Positions 1 through 12,320 of a stretch of 64,000 nt of DNA are shown here, in pieces. How positions within the stretch are numbered: the first letter of the stretch is position 1; the number at the start of each line of letters is the position of its first letter. The notes below the pieces were generated by a model that saw nothing but the letters and a program-made list of their open reading frames with translations, was not told the DNA's origin and searched no databases. This stretch comes from Luscinia megarhynchos. Its lineage: Eukaryota; Chordata; Aves; Passeriformes; Turdidae. A program made the translations under genes and the position numbers. Location: assembly GCA_034336665.1 (NCBI GenBank), contig JAPFBE010000013.1:16037056-16101055 (forward strand). Reading direction: 5' to 3'.

Positions 1-3000
1 TCTGTGAGTGGCAGGAAGGAAGGGAGTAACACAAGTAGGAGGTGAAGAAAAATTTGTCACTCAGTTTCTCCTGCTAGTTTCTTTGTTTAGCCAGTATATA
101 GTGCTTTCTGTATGAATTGAGGACTGGAGTTTGGGCAGGAAAGTGGTAAATGGTCTTGAATTAGAACAAAACAGATATATTGGAATTCCTTTTTGTGTGC
201 TTATACATCAGCGTGCTTGTGAATTCCACAGTGGCCTTTGCTTTTTGCCCATTTTGATCCCTCTTCATAGTACTCCAATTTTTTAGTCTTACAGCTTTAT
301 CAGGATAAAGTTGTGATTGCAAAGATAGTGAAGGATAAGTAGAGTTAGAAAAGGAAAAGCACAACATGAAGTCCTCATGGAATATTTCCTGCTATGTAAA
401 AACAAGCTGAGAGAAGAATGTCTGTCACAATACACTGCAGTCAAAAAAAACCAAAAAACCAACAAAACCATTCAATATGAACTGCACATTATATTTAAAA
501 TGGCTCTAAACTTTATGTATCTAGTCAAATTTCCCTCTGGTCTCTCAGGGATAGTGTTTACATTGTAACTTTACAACTAAATTTTATGACTAAAAATGCA
601 CACCTAAATTTTAATATTTCAAACCTCAAATCACCTGCTTTACTGTATATTATGCAAAACAGCTTGTTGAAATGACTGGTTGTATTTCATTACGTGAGCT
701 ATTGAACTAGTGTGCATTTCTGCTTTTTTTTTAGGATAAGTATGAGAATATTTAGTAAGGAATAGAAAATACTGCTTATAATAATGTGGCCTTTCTGCAT
801 TTAGACCATTTCATGTTAGGATGGGTGGTACCTTATTACAGGGACCAAACAAGGCAAAGGACTTACACATGAGCTCTGAATCTTTGTAAGATGTGCATGG
901 TGGAGAATGGGATCCTAACTTCAGAAGCCATGACTAAAATCTAAATGGCAGATCAATAAACCTGGAAGCCCAAGATGCAACTGTTCCTGTTCTTGGAAAG
1001 ATTATTTCAGTCCCCAAAAATATTTCTAGGCTTCTGTGCAGTGACGTTTAAATTTAGGTTTTCAGTATGCTGACAGATTAGATGAGACCTGAATTATACC
1101 CTGAAACTGAAGAGACTGTGGGTAATCTGGATTTGAGCCACGGTTTCATTTATTTCTGTCTCTGTTCTTTCCATGAACTCAAGTCTTTAAGAAATGGAAG
1201 CAGTCTGTGTATGACAAATGAAGATCATTATAAATGTGTGGAATTGAGTTGAAATCAAACCCAGCAATATTTTAGACATTTGTTATCCCAAAATATAGTC
1301 ACCAAGCAAACAGGGGAAAATAGGAGGACTGAGTTTCTAAATTTTTTGATTGAATTAGTGATGTCCAAGTGTGTTTTGGAGGTAGAGAAGTACAATCATC
1401 CCTGTTCTCTTTAGTTGCCTCTGGTGCTTGGGAAAGGGATTTATTCAATACATGAGTTATTAATTGCACTGCATGAAGACTTCTGTTCCTGCTATAGATT
1501 TCATTCAATAGCTCTGAGATCCTGTGAGAAAAAGGTAGCAGCTATCAGGACCTGGTCAGCAGATATCAGATATTAGTTTTCTTTGTCTGCAGAACAAAGC
1601 TGCCTTTGAAAGTTTAGGAGTGAACAAACCTCAGTATCATCATCTTTGCATACCTGAAGTTCCCTGTTTGGGCAAATTGTTTCCAATGACAAGCAATTGA
1701 AGGTGGTTGATTTTTAAATTTTAGTTTAACTCAAGCTTCACTACCACTGTTTATCATGAGACATGTATGCTATTCTGTCTTGAACTTTGAATAAAGCTGG
1801 CAGAACTTCTGCCCTTGATTTTATCAAATCTTATAAAAGCCTTCAAGAGTTAGAATAGATCCTCTTTGAGCTCAGTGACTTCTCTAGATGACAAAAGCTG
1901 TGTGATTTTTCTAAAATGAACCTTTTACTAGGAACTGTATCTCAGTTCCTAGCAAAAGGAACCAACTCAGAGACGTCTACTTGAGGGTGTTACTTTTGCA
2001 GATAATAGATTCATTTCTTGCACTTGGATGCATTCCATGTTTTGAAGAAAGCTATTCAGATACCTCAGGATGCACCAATTATAAATTAGTAAAGTGTTGT
2101 CTAATGAATATTGTGCCTCTCCAAGGTTTCGTGGTGAAGAATATAAGTTTATAGATTGGTCCCAGAAAAACAAAATTGGTCCATCCTTCGAAGAGAGCAG
2201 AAAATGTAAGTATGACCTTGGGAGCTGCTCTGCCCACACTGAGCTATCTGCACTCTCTGAGTGAGGCAGAGGCCACGAAGCCAAGGAGAGACAGTTTCTA
2301 GGAGCCAGTGCCACCTGAAGGGGATAGGCTGAATGGACATAAGGAAATAGAGAAGGTGAGGGTGGAAGCTTCTTACAGACCTTGGAGAAATTCAGAAAGC
2401 TGGTGAGATGTTTCTTTGGATGATTACAGTAGGCTTCCAGGAGATGTAAAGCTTACAGTTTATTTACAAAAGAATCAGATGCTCTGAGTGATGTCAAATC
2501 AGCTTCTCAGCTGCTCTTTCTTTGATTCTGCAAGGTAGAGAAATTTATATTTCTGCTGCTTCTCTGCATCTAGATGTAACCTCACATTTTATTAAGTGCT
2601 TGTAGTTTTATCTCCTATCTGACCAGTAAAAGGAGAGATTTGAGATTCCCTTGACTCTGAGCTAAGAGATGTTTTCAGATATGAGTGCAAGAACTAATGT
2701 GTCAGAATGGATGGCAGCTCCTGACTTCACAGGCTAAATATCTGCCTGCAGCCACATCTTCACTAAGAGCTGAAGATGCCTAAGTACAAGATATATAAAC
2801 ATATTGATGGTTTTTGCAATAATTAGGGCGATGTAAACTGTGTGAAGGTTTTACTTTTTTTTATTTTTTTTAAATTATGTATTGTCTTTACTTTTTGGGA
2901 ATTAGCATGTTAGGACATTGTCATTCATACCACGGTTACCCTACTGTTTGCTTTGATTATTCAGGCATGGATGTGTGGCAGAATGTGACTCTTAAACAGT

Positions 3001-3714
3001 TTCCCAAGCTACCATCTGCCAGCTGACACCTTAAGTAACTGTGTGCATTCCCATAGCCCAGCATGGCTGTAAACTTAAATGCATTTTCAGCCTCAGTGTA
3101 AAAGCTAATAGCAAAAAAACCCAATCAACCAAAAACCTCCTGTGCCATTATTTCCCACCTTTTAAAACTTTTATTAAGTACACGTTATTTATATATGAAA
3201 GTGTAATTCTGAACCAGCATGTTGTCTGAGCTGGTGGTTAGTGACTAAAATCAGCAGGACATAATTTTTTGGCTGTCTCCATGCACCTAATTTAGGATGT
3301 TGTTTCCTAAACTTTTATTTGATATATTGATATCAAGCATCTTAGAATCTAATTCTCATATTTGGATATGGTGATAAGTAGTCTGGTATAGGATGTGCCA
3401 TTAAGAATGTAAACATCATAGTGAACACATTATCCAGGTGTACTACGGGTTTTAAGGAAAAAAACCCCTCTTTATTTCATTATTCATGTTGTTATTTTTG
3501 TTATGATATTAGCTCTCTGTTGGTGGTACACCTCTGCAAACAGATGAGCTCTTAGCTGGAGCAGAGAGGCAATCACCTCAGCAGAACAAAATTTAACACT
3601 GTGCTTGTAATAGGATCTCCATGTCTGATATGCTTTGAGTAGAAGCATATGGTTGTTTTGTTATCTGTTGGTGTTTTGATTTGTGGATTTGAGGTTTTGG
3701 TGATTGTTCTGTGG

Positions 3715-3755
3715 GTTTTTTTTTGTTTTGTTTTGTTTTATTTTATATACTGAAG
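3715..3755. repeat. T-rich (TTTTG)n simple repeat
   Basis: A run of eight or more T is followed by TTTTG units and then TTTTA units. It is an imperfect pentanucleotide microsatellite with no coding meaning. Confidence 0.8.
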
Positions 3756-4950
3756 AGTTCACCATGTAAAAAAAAAAATTTAAAAATACTTATAATACTT
3801 GACTCTTTCCTACTTCACAATCAAGAATGCCCATATCAGTTTGAGAACAAGTGCAAAACATTGTAACTCACATTTCACCATGAGTGGAAAACATGCAAGA
3901 TTTTATCTGTACCCCTCTTGATTTGCTATATATTTGTGAGAAATACTGAACAATTTACTAATAGGACTGCCAGTGAATCTCCTTAAAATTTTGTTTCATA
4001 ATTTTATTTTGGGTTTTCTGATTTTTGTTTGGTCTGTTTCTGACACTAGCTTCTGATTTTTCTTCTTCTCTCAGGTCATTAAAATATTGCTCTAGATATT
4101 GTCAGGCAATAATTTATACATTACTCATATAGCACTCTGTGCAATGCATATCATCTTCTGCAGTTATTTAATTAAAACATAGTTATAGGGTGCCAACTTA
4201 CCAAAGCAGATAGATGAATCCAAATTTCACTTGGAAATATAAAACCTTTGAATTCAGCTGCAGAAAACAAAAGACTCATTGACTGTAAAAATAACTGGCT
4301 TTTGGGAATGATGCTTATCTGCATCAGTACTATAAATGCATTTTACTTTGAAAAACTCCCCAGAGGGCTCATGAGGCTTGTTTGTTTGCTTTTTACTATA
4401 AATCTGGTTGGGCCCAAGGGTTCCCATTAAACCAGTGTTATGAACACAGCCTTCTGGTGGAATTACTAAAAAAGCTTTCCAGGTGATATTACAAATAAAA
4501 TTGCAATTGAGTTACTACTTATTTAAACTAACCCAGGTGCTGGCAGAAGTTGCGGTTTTTTACTTATTTTTTTCTTATTGTTTGCATCACATTGTGTTTT
4601 TTCATGCATTTTGAAAATAGCCTTTCTACAATCATCAAAATATTAACAGAGTCTACTAAACTGAGGCAGCAACAACTGGGAGATGAGAGAGAATAGTTTG
4701 TGGGTTTTTGTTTGTTGTTTGTTTGATTGATTGCTTTGTTTTTAACTTTTTTTTTAATCTGCTGAGCCTCTTTCTGTTCTGCCTTTGGCCTGGAGTTGTC
4801 AAGCATTTGGTCATTTTCATGCTGGAGTTTAGATTTCTGGCTTCAAAAATTTGAATGTGAGGTGAGTTAAAGCTCAGCTTTGGTATTTAGGTACCAACAA
4901 GCTTAGAGTACACCTCATAAAAATAAAACTGATATCTGAATTAATTGCTG

Positions 4951-4972
4951 TATATATGTATGTATGTATGTA
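4951..4972. repeat. (TATG)n microsatellite
   Basis: A TATATA lead-in is followed by about four tandem TATG units. The array is short, so it may be only weakly polymorphic. Confidence 0.8.
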
Positions 4973-7387
4973 CTTAATAAACAGGAGTTGTTTCCATTTG
5001 GGAAGCCACATTTACAGAAAGAATGTTCCTATCATTTAGCTGAAAATACTCGTTCATGTGACAGAGACCCAAAAGTAAAATAAATCAGAACTGAATGAAA
5101 TAGTTGGATTTCTTCCAGGAAACTTACAAATGTATTGGGAAAATTGAATATGCAATGAGAATTAAGGAAGGATTATAAAAACTTATTAAATTCATTTAGC
5201 AGGATAATTTAATAAATTTCTAGTCTAATGAAAGAGCAGAATGCTGTCCTTTCACCACTTTCATTAATGTTACTAATCTTTACTCATTCATATGATGCTG
5301 ATCCTTTTTCTGTTAATGAAATTACTTCTGGGATACTACAGCATCAGGAGGATATGTAAGCCTGTGAAAAGAACAGTGAGCCTGAGAGAAAACCAGGGAG
5401 GACAAATACTGGGAGGAGTGCAAGGCTGATGCAGTTTCCTTTCCATCCCTCAGTTCTAAACTGCACATTTCAGTCCACACGTGCACGTGCTGAATTCTTG
5501 GTCCATCAGCATGATCTGACTGTACCAATCTGTGCTAAAAGCAGTGAGCAAAGCAAGATTAAATCCATCTGTTCTTGCAACAAGATGTTGATGAGATGAT
5601 GTAGCCATGTCATCCAGAGAAATTGCCCTTCATGCACAGGGTTGGGCAATAAGGAGACCCTTGGAGGAGGAGATGGGAACTTCTGAACTGCAGTGACTGG
5701 CAAGGGGTATCGACCCTGGAGCAAACTGAAACACAAGGTTTTGAGAAATTATTTAAGTAGGAACTGTGGTTTTTCTTTTACATATTTTTAAACACATGTA
5801 CTAAACACAGCAATTTAATTTGAGGTGAGTTAAATGAGTAGGAGCGCTGTGATATCTTTAATTCAGATTTTCTGTTTATTTTTTAATGAAAATATGCTGT
5901 ACTGAGGCAGTATTTCTAGGACTGAATTTCTCCAAGAGCTTTTAGGCTGTGTCACCTCTGCATGTCAAGCCTCAGAGCCTGAGGCTGGTGTTTGAGCTCT
6001 GGCACAGGGAGCATGTCAAGTGCAGAGCCCCAGCGCCCCTCAGAGCACCTTGCAAGCAGAAGGGAATGAGATCCAAAAAGGGGCATCTCCTATCCCTGTC
6101 CTCTTCAAGTAAGTTAGGCTGTGAGCTGGGGCTTTCATGTTTTCCAAGAGCAGGGAGCTAAACTGCTTTTGATTAGTTTTCTGTTGCCTCTCTCTTTCAC
6201 TGTTATAGCCAGCCAGTGAAAATAGCTTACAAACAGCACAATTTCACAGTAAACTGAGTTTGTGTTCTGCATCAGTGTAAGAGAGATGCTAATATTTTCC
6301 AGAGGACTTGCTGTTTTAAAATAGTTGGTATGATTCTCCCTGTTTCCAGAAGGCAGTTAAGAAGAATGGTCAGTAATTTCCTCTGGAGACAGAGAAGAGA
6401 GGTGGATTTTAGTTTTAGAAAAGAATTTGCACTATGTCTGAATGTATTTATTGAACAAATATTTGGGATGAAATTCAAATTTTGATCCTTGATTTCAAGC
6501 TCATATGCTGAAAAGGATGGACATTCTGACTGGCAGTTTGCCCACGTGAACTACAGTGGTGGCAGATGCTGCACTGGCTTTTTCCAAAAATACTTCTTCC
6601 TGTTTGTGTTCAATGAATCTTTGTTTCCACAAAGGCATATTTTTGTATTAATTATTACCTTAGTCTCTCCACAACCTTCTCATAGGCTGTGCAAAGAAGG
6701 CAGAATGATTGCCTTAAGAATAGAGCAATAAATAAACCAGTTAAGTACAGTTTAACAAATACATCAGAAAACATGGTCAAAACCAAACACAACCCATTTC
6801 TTTTCACCCTCTACTCTCTCTTCCATCTAGTGAAACATCAGTTTCCACTGCTTCTAGAAAAGACTGAAATCTCCTCAGTTTTTAACTAAACTCTTCCACT
6901 AGAAAGAGTTTCCAGAACAGTGAGGTAAGCAGAGGAGGAGTGTACCAAGGTGAGAAAAATTAAGTAAACTGGACTTTTTAATGTCACCTTATTTTCATAT
7001 GTGATTTTTGCTTTTAAATGCTTTTCTAATGTATCTGCACATCAGAAAGCAGAGTGGACAGGGAAATATCACATTATTTTGCAAGAACATGAGCTCCCAG
7101 AAATGCTTTTAGTCTTTGCAGCTCAGGAAACAACCCAGTGTGTAGAGTTCCCTCCTGAACCAGTTTCCCCAGTTCACTAACAAAAACCAGTCAGCAGATA
7201 GGTGAGAATTTGGCTGCCTTCATTGTGACTTTCCAACAGCTGGCAGTGCAGGAGCCACCTCAGGCCAGTTTCAGCCTTGTCCTGGCAATTTGGGGCTCCT
7301 TGGTGCTCAAACACCACCCTGGCAGGTGCCCAGCAGCTCCAGCATTTCCCTTAACTGGTAGCTGTAATAGCCCCATTCTTAGGCAGA

Positions 7388-7440
7388 TGCATGCAAATAA
7401 ATTAGTATTAATTAACCAGCCTCTAAAATATAATTAATGT
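7388..7440. other. Octamer/homeodomain-rich patch, candidate conserved element
   Basis: A perfect POU octamer ATGCAAAT lies at 7391-7398. It is followed by the palindrome TTAATTAA at 7408-7415 and a second TAATTAA at 7431-7437. Such packing of POU and homeodomain cores is common in developmental enhancers, but it also arises by chance in AT-rich DNA. Conservation could not be tested, so this is inference only. Confidence 0.25.
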
Positions 7441-8944
7441 GATAAATTGGCAGTTTATATCTGTGTGGTTATCTCAATTCTCCTCTGAAAGCAAGTGAAA
7501 ATATTCATGGGATTGCTGCAGTCGCATAAGCACCTGTGGGACACTGGGGCTGGACTCCTGACAAAATTGCAGTGGGATGCTGAAATTCTGGGGTTCAATG
7601 ACAGCACTTTCTGCCAGACCCAGAATGCAATGACAGCTTGTAGCTCTGAAGGGTATTGAGGTATAAAAGTGATTTTAAGATGGCATGGTTAAGAGACACC
7701 TGACACTGACAGTTGGAAAGGTCTTTAGGTGACATTAATGCTGTTTGAAGTAGTGAATAAGAAAATCAGTGATATGTGGTAAAGCTTACATACATTTGAT
7801 TTTTTAAATATGTTACTGTGTAAGTCATTGATTTTGAATGATAACTGTGATGCTGCTTTTGAAGCAAATAAAATTAAATGTGGAAAGTTGGAGCAAATCA
7901 AGTAAATGTGATTACTACTTGAAGTCCTCTTCAGAGGCATTTATATTTGGTAATAGTTTAAGCATAAGCTAAAGTGGTTTTCTAATGGATAATACAATAT
8001 TTCTGACCTAAAAGTAAGAAATAAAAACATTACCCATTGTCCAAAAAGCCCTAAAAAAAATAGGCCACTAAAGGATTGTTCTTGGAGGTTTTCCTCCTCA
8101 AAGTACATTGAATATAATATTTAATGTGGTATCATTCATTTGGGCTGTCTGAACAGTTCTCTGGAGTGAAAACAAAAGCTAGAAACAAGGAGTAGAGTTG
8201 TCCTGGTTTAGAGATGGCCAAAGGAAACTAATGAAGGGAACAGCCACAAACAGTGATGGGATGGTTTAAGCACAACCAGAGGCATAGCACCATGTAATGA
8301 ATGGCATTGGGCAGAAAAGTCATGCATGCCAGTGGATGCTGGCAAGGAGCAATCTCACAATTCAAGAGGCTTTGCTGAAGGATTTTGTCTCCTCCTAGTT
8401 CTGCTTTCATTTCTCTTGACATTGTTTTAAGGGACACAAAACTGTATGACTAGCAAGAGACTGCTGTTCCTCCTAGAGGTGTATTACAGTAAAGAACACT
8501 AAAAGTAGAGTATTTCTGACACAACTGAAGGATCATTTTAATAAACAGTAAAGGGGATTGATATAGAGCTTGAATTTACAAATTGACACAAAGGGCCTCT
8601 TGCATCTGAATGCTGCATCTCTTAAGAGTAGAGATTTTCTTAGGAAGTTGAAGGAAGGAATTTTAGCAGAGCCATCGAAATTGAAATACACAACAAAAGC
8701 TGCTCTTTTTTTTTTTTTCTGTTTCAAAGCCTAAGTTTTCTTCTATAAGTAGTGCTTTGGGGGTTTGAGAACTGGGATAAAACACAAGCCAGTAAACTCC
8801 CTACTAAAATCACTTCAAGTACTTGCTCAAAAATGGCCATAAATAGGGTGAGATTTGAACGTGACTTTAAGGATGTTGCAGAACTTAGCAAGAGAATGAC
8901 GTGCTGTTTTTCCTTCTTTATTATTTTTTCTTTCCTGGAAATAT

Positions 8945-8946
<2 letters not shown>

Positions 8947-8987
<41 letters not shown>
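8947..8987. repeat. 41-nt poly(T) tract
   Basis: An uninterrupted run of 41 T is flanked by TATTC on the left and GGG on the right. It could be the A tail of a reverse-strand retrocopy lying to the right. However, I saw no matching target duplication and no recognisable transcript in the next few hundred bases. Simple slippage is equally possible. The long F- and K-rich open frames across it are low-complexity artefacts. Confidence 0.9.
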
Positions 8988-8988
<1 letters not shown>

Positions 8989-11389
8989 GGTTTTATAAAA
9001 GCAACTTCTAGAGCTCCCACTTCTTTTTGCCAGAAATATATATATTTTTTTAAGTACTTCAGTCTCTCTGCCACAGCCATAAAAGCTGGTCTGTCACATA
9101 TATGAATTAGTATGTTAATAGGACAAGAGCCAGGAAAATATATCTTGACAGCTTTAACATCGTGTACTGAGAAATAACATGAGATAAGGAAAATTAATGG
9201 TAGTAGCACATCAGCTAGCATAAATGTGACTGGCTATTTTTATTTGTATATGCTTTCTCGTTCTGAGCCATAGAAATTATGCAGAGAGTAAAAAAAAAGT
9301 GACAACTTGAACAGCTGCCTATTGAAATTCAGTGCTTGATATTATGAAATTTGTAGATTGGTTTCATCCTGTGATTTTACTGGTCGTCATTGTGACATCT
9401 GCTAAAAACTCTCATGGTAGATATTTCTAACACATTTCTCTAAAGAGCATTAATGATTCATTGTTTGGTCTTTTTTTTTTAGGGATTTTTTTTTTCATGC
9501 TCCTTGCATGTAGTGATTTCAGAGGCTCATTATCAAAGTTCTGGGGACAAACTGATCCCTAGTGGACCTTCCTCAAAGCTAAACTGAGGGCAGGGGGATT
9601 GGGAGCAGCTAATTACTAACATTAGGAACAACTATTTGCTGGAGTCATATCAAGCTGAGGCCAAACAGAACTACTGGATGTGAATGCACTTGAAAAATAC
9701 TGAGTTTAGAAACTTGCTCAGGTCCCCTTCTGTCTAACTCGCACTCACAAATGAGCATATTTGTAAAGGTTGTGTGCTAGATTTATTCCTAAGTTTTGAA
9801 TTTTCTATATTTTAATTGATCCCTACTAATTTATACTTTTTTCTCAACATTCAGAATTCTACTTGCAAATCATACTTTGGTGTTGGCTAACACTGCTTAA
9901 ATTTTTCTGAATCCTACCCTTATTTTGCCTGAATTACATGACTAAACCACATAGGAGGGATGGGTTTTTATGAGATCAAGAGTATTTTCTTTTTTCCCAG
10001 CTTATTGTCTTTATGCTCTGCATGATAATTCGTTGGCTCAGAGTCAAGTGGATGCAAATCTGATGTTTGAGACTGGAAACTTGGAGAAATATCACATCTC
10101 AGGATGAAGAATCAAGCTGTTTGTACCCATGACTTGAGACAACCAAGGTACAAAAAGCACTGAGTAAAGATAAGATATGTTGATGGGGTAAGAAATAACA
10201 TATGTAATAACTAAGAGCAGAAAAGTCCTACAGGAAGGATCAGTAGAAATTATATTGCTCAATAATCATGTATTTCAGACTTGCCTTATAGTTTCTGGAG
10301 TTTAACTGGTATAAATTAAGGTGTTCCTCTATTTCTAGGGATTTGAGCTTGTTTTCTTCCCACTTACACTTGCTAAAGAGCTTTAAGGCTCAGCTTTGCA
10401 CCTCCTCTGATATACAGCAGTGATGATGTGCCAATATTGCTACCGTGCAAATAGTTATGTATCACAAGAAAATGATTTTTTTAGTGGAGAGGGGAACCCT
10501 GCAAAGATATTTTGTCAATATTAATCTTTTATGAGGGCTTCATTCATGTCCTAATATTTTCTCCTGTGTAGCTGTGTATCTAGCTGTTTCTTTTCCACTG
10601 CTCCTGGCATTGTTTCATTCTGCCATAAATTCTGCTCTATTTTCTCTCCAGTCTGGTTGTTCTCCAGGTGTTTGTTAATTTGTACTGCTTTCAGTAGCAT
10701 ACTAAATTTTACCTAATGCTTGGAGTTTTAGAGGAATCTGAGACACTGTATGCTCATTTTATTGAGAAGGATTCACCCCCATGCAGTTCATTATTACCTT
10801 GACTGTGTGTGAGCTGAGCTCTGTGTTGCCCTCATTTTGTGAAGTCACCTATCACATGCATCGCAAAAATCTGAAATATCAAGAAGAGTACTGAGAAATT
10901 GCCCATATTTAAAATGTAATGCAGCTGATGACATCTTCCACTGTTTAATCATTCTTGAGCTATTATGCTTCACAACAAACCTTTGTTATTCACTGTCACT
11001 CTAGGCCAGTTTTAAGATTTAACAGTTAATCTGGGTTGAGGGGGACTTGTGTTATTTTGTATGTTTGTTTGGATTTTTGTGCCTCTTCATTTTGGTGAAC
11101 CCTCTTTTAGGTAATTTTCTGTGCATCTTTCTAAATTTTATGTAGATCATTTAATACATTGCCTTAGAGTATTGTCTCCTACTTGAATCACAGTAGTTGA
11201 TTCCTCAATTTCACATAATCTGAATTTAGGATCTGTTTTTATACTCCTTATTTTTTTACCCAAGTCAGAGGCACAACTCTCCCATATCCTGTCTGAATGG
11301 CAGCCCTTTGGCATTGGACATAAACCTGTGTAGAACAGGTGTTTGTTTTGTGAGAAGGTGAGAGTCAGGATCTAGGAAATAAGGAAGCC
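8988..11389. other. AT-rich unique DNA, no gene recognised
   Basis: Nothing codes here that I can support. There is no recognisable mobile element and only short T runs, for example near 9471 and 9488. Confidence 0.55.
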
Positions 11390-11912
11390 CTCTTGGCAAC
11401 TGCTCACTCACTCTCCCCCTGCTCAAATAGGGAAAAATTAAACCTTGTGGTTGCAAATAAAACCAGTTAAATAATTGAAACAAACAAATAAAAAATACTA
11501 ATACTACATATAGGAATGATGGGAAAAGAGAAATACACCTGAAAAAGCAAGTGATGCACACTACCATTGCTCCCCATCCTCTGACTGATGCTCAGCCTGT
11601 CCATGAGCACAAAATGGTCATTTACAGCCAACTTCCCCCAGGATGTATACTAATCATGATGTTCCATGGTGCAAAATATCCCTTTGGCAAGTTAGGCTCA
11701 GCTCTCCTGGCTGTGCTCCCTCCTGGCTTCTTGTGCACCTGCCTGTGGGCAGAGCAGGGGGAAATGAGAAGTCCTTGGTTTAGAGTAAGCACTACTCAGC
11801 AGCAACCAAAACATCAGTGTTATCAACATTACTCTCACACTGAATCCAAAGCACAGCACTTTATCAACCTGCTAAAAGAAAAATTAAATCTATTCCAGTT
11901 AAAATCAGGACA
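11390..11912 (-). mobile_element. Old avian endogenous-retrovirus LTR, reverse strand
   Basis: Read on the reverse strand, the element starts at 11912 with TGTCCTGATTTTAAC. This closely resembles the start of a widespread avian LTR family (TGTCCTGGTTTCAGC, recalled from memory). Later blocks also fit that family in order. These are the stretch around a CACTGATGTTTT motif, a TATA-like GTATACA region near 11645, and an A/T-rich tract near 11450-11510. The end near 11400 carries the complement of CTCACTCACTCTCCCCC. The left boundary is approximate because the last 20-40 bases no longer align. No coding region is attached, so this is a solo or truncated LTR. Divergence looks high, which implies an old insertion. 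Confidence 0.8.
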
Positions 11913-12237
11913 GAGGGTTACAGGAAAAGGAACTCAAAGTATAGGGCTGTGTACTCAAGAATATAAAGAGCTGAATTCCATGTGTTCAACGAAAGTGTAA
12001 GAAAATTTTCAGAGCACCTAAACCCCAATGTTATGGAAGACTGTTAATGTTGATGTTAACTGTTAATTGTTGATGTTTTGGATCCTGGAATTTTCTTGCT
12101 AAATCAAACCCAGTGTATCTTCCTGGTCATAGGATAATGATGCAGTAAAGCTTAGATCATTAAAACAATGCACCCTTTTTGCTCTCAGGATGAGTAGGGG
12201 CACAGAACAGCAATTTTCAACAGTGGATCAAAGAACC

Positions 12238-12320
12238 AATTAGGTTTGAAAAGGACCTTTGAGATCATTGAGTCCAATCTTTGACCTAGCACCACCATGT
12301 CAACTAGACTGTGGCATTAA
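12238..12320 (-). mobile_element. CR1 LINE 3'-end fragment, reverse strand
   Basis: The block beginning TTAGGTTTGAAAAGGACC and running through ATCATTGAGTCCAA is the reverse complement of the conserved CR1 3' end. The following AGCACCACCATGTCAACTA matches the next conserved stretch of some avian CR1 subfamilies. Only about 80 bp remain. It is a typical 5'-truncated copy with no coding capacity. Confidence 0.75.

Larger units (their letters stand above)
1..8946. other. AT-rich unique DNA, no gene recognised
   Basis: No open frame here exceeds about 115 codons and none resembles a known protein. There are no CpG-rich patches suggesting a promoter. Slightly GC-richer islands near 2.2, 5.4, 6.0 and 7.3 kb match no repeat I recognise and may be very old, decayed elements. 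Small microsatellites and one homeodomain-site-rich patch are listed separately. Confidence 0.6.

Noticed and set aside
8199..8450. TGTCCTGGTTTAGAG, resembling the start of the LTR found at 11.9 kb
   Set aside because: The match ends after about 15 bases and no later LTR block follows.
8724..9221. 165-codon reverse open frame and its forward counterpart across the T run
   Set aside because: Its length comes from the 41-nt homopolymer read as poly-lysine or poly-phenylalanine. The rest resembles no protein.
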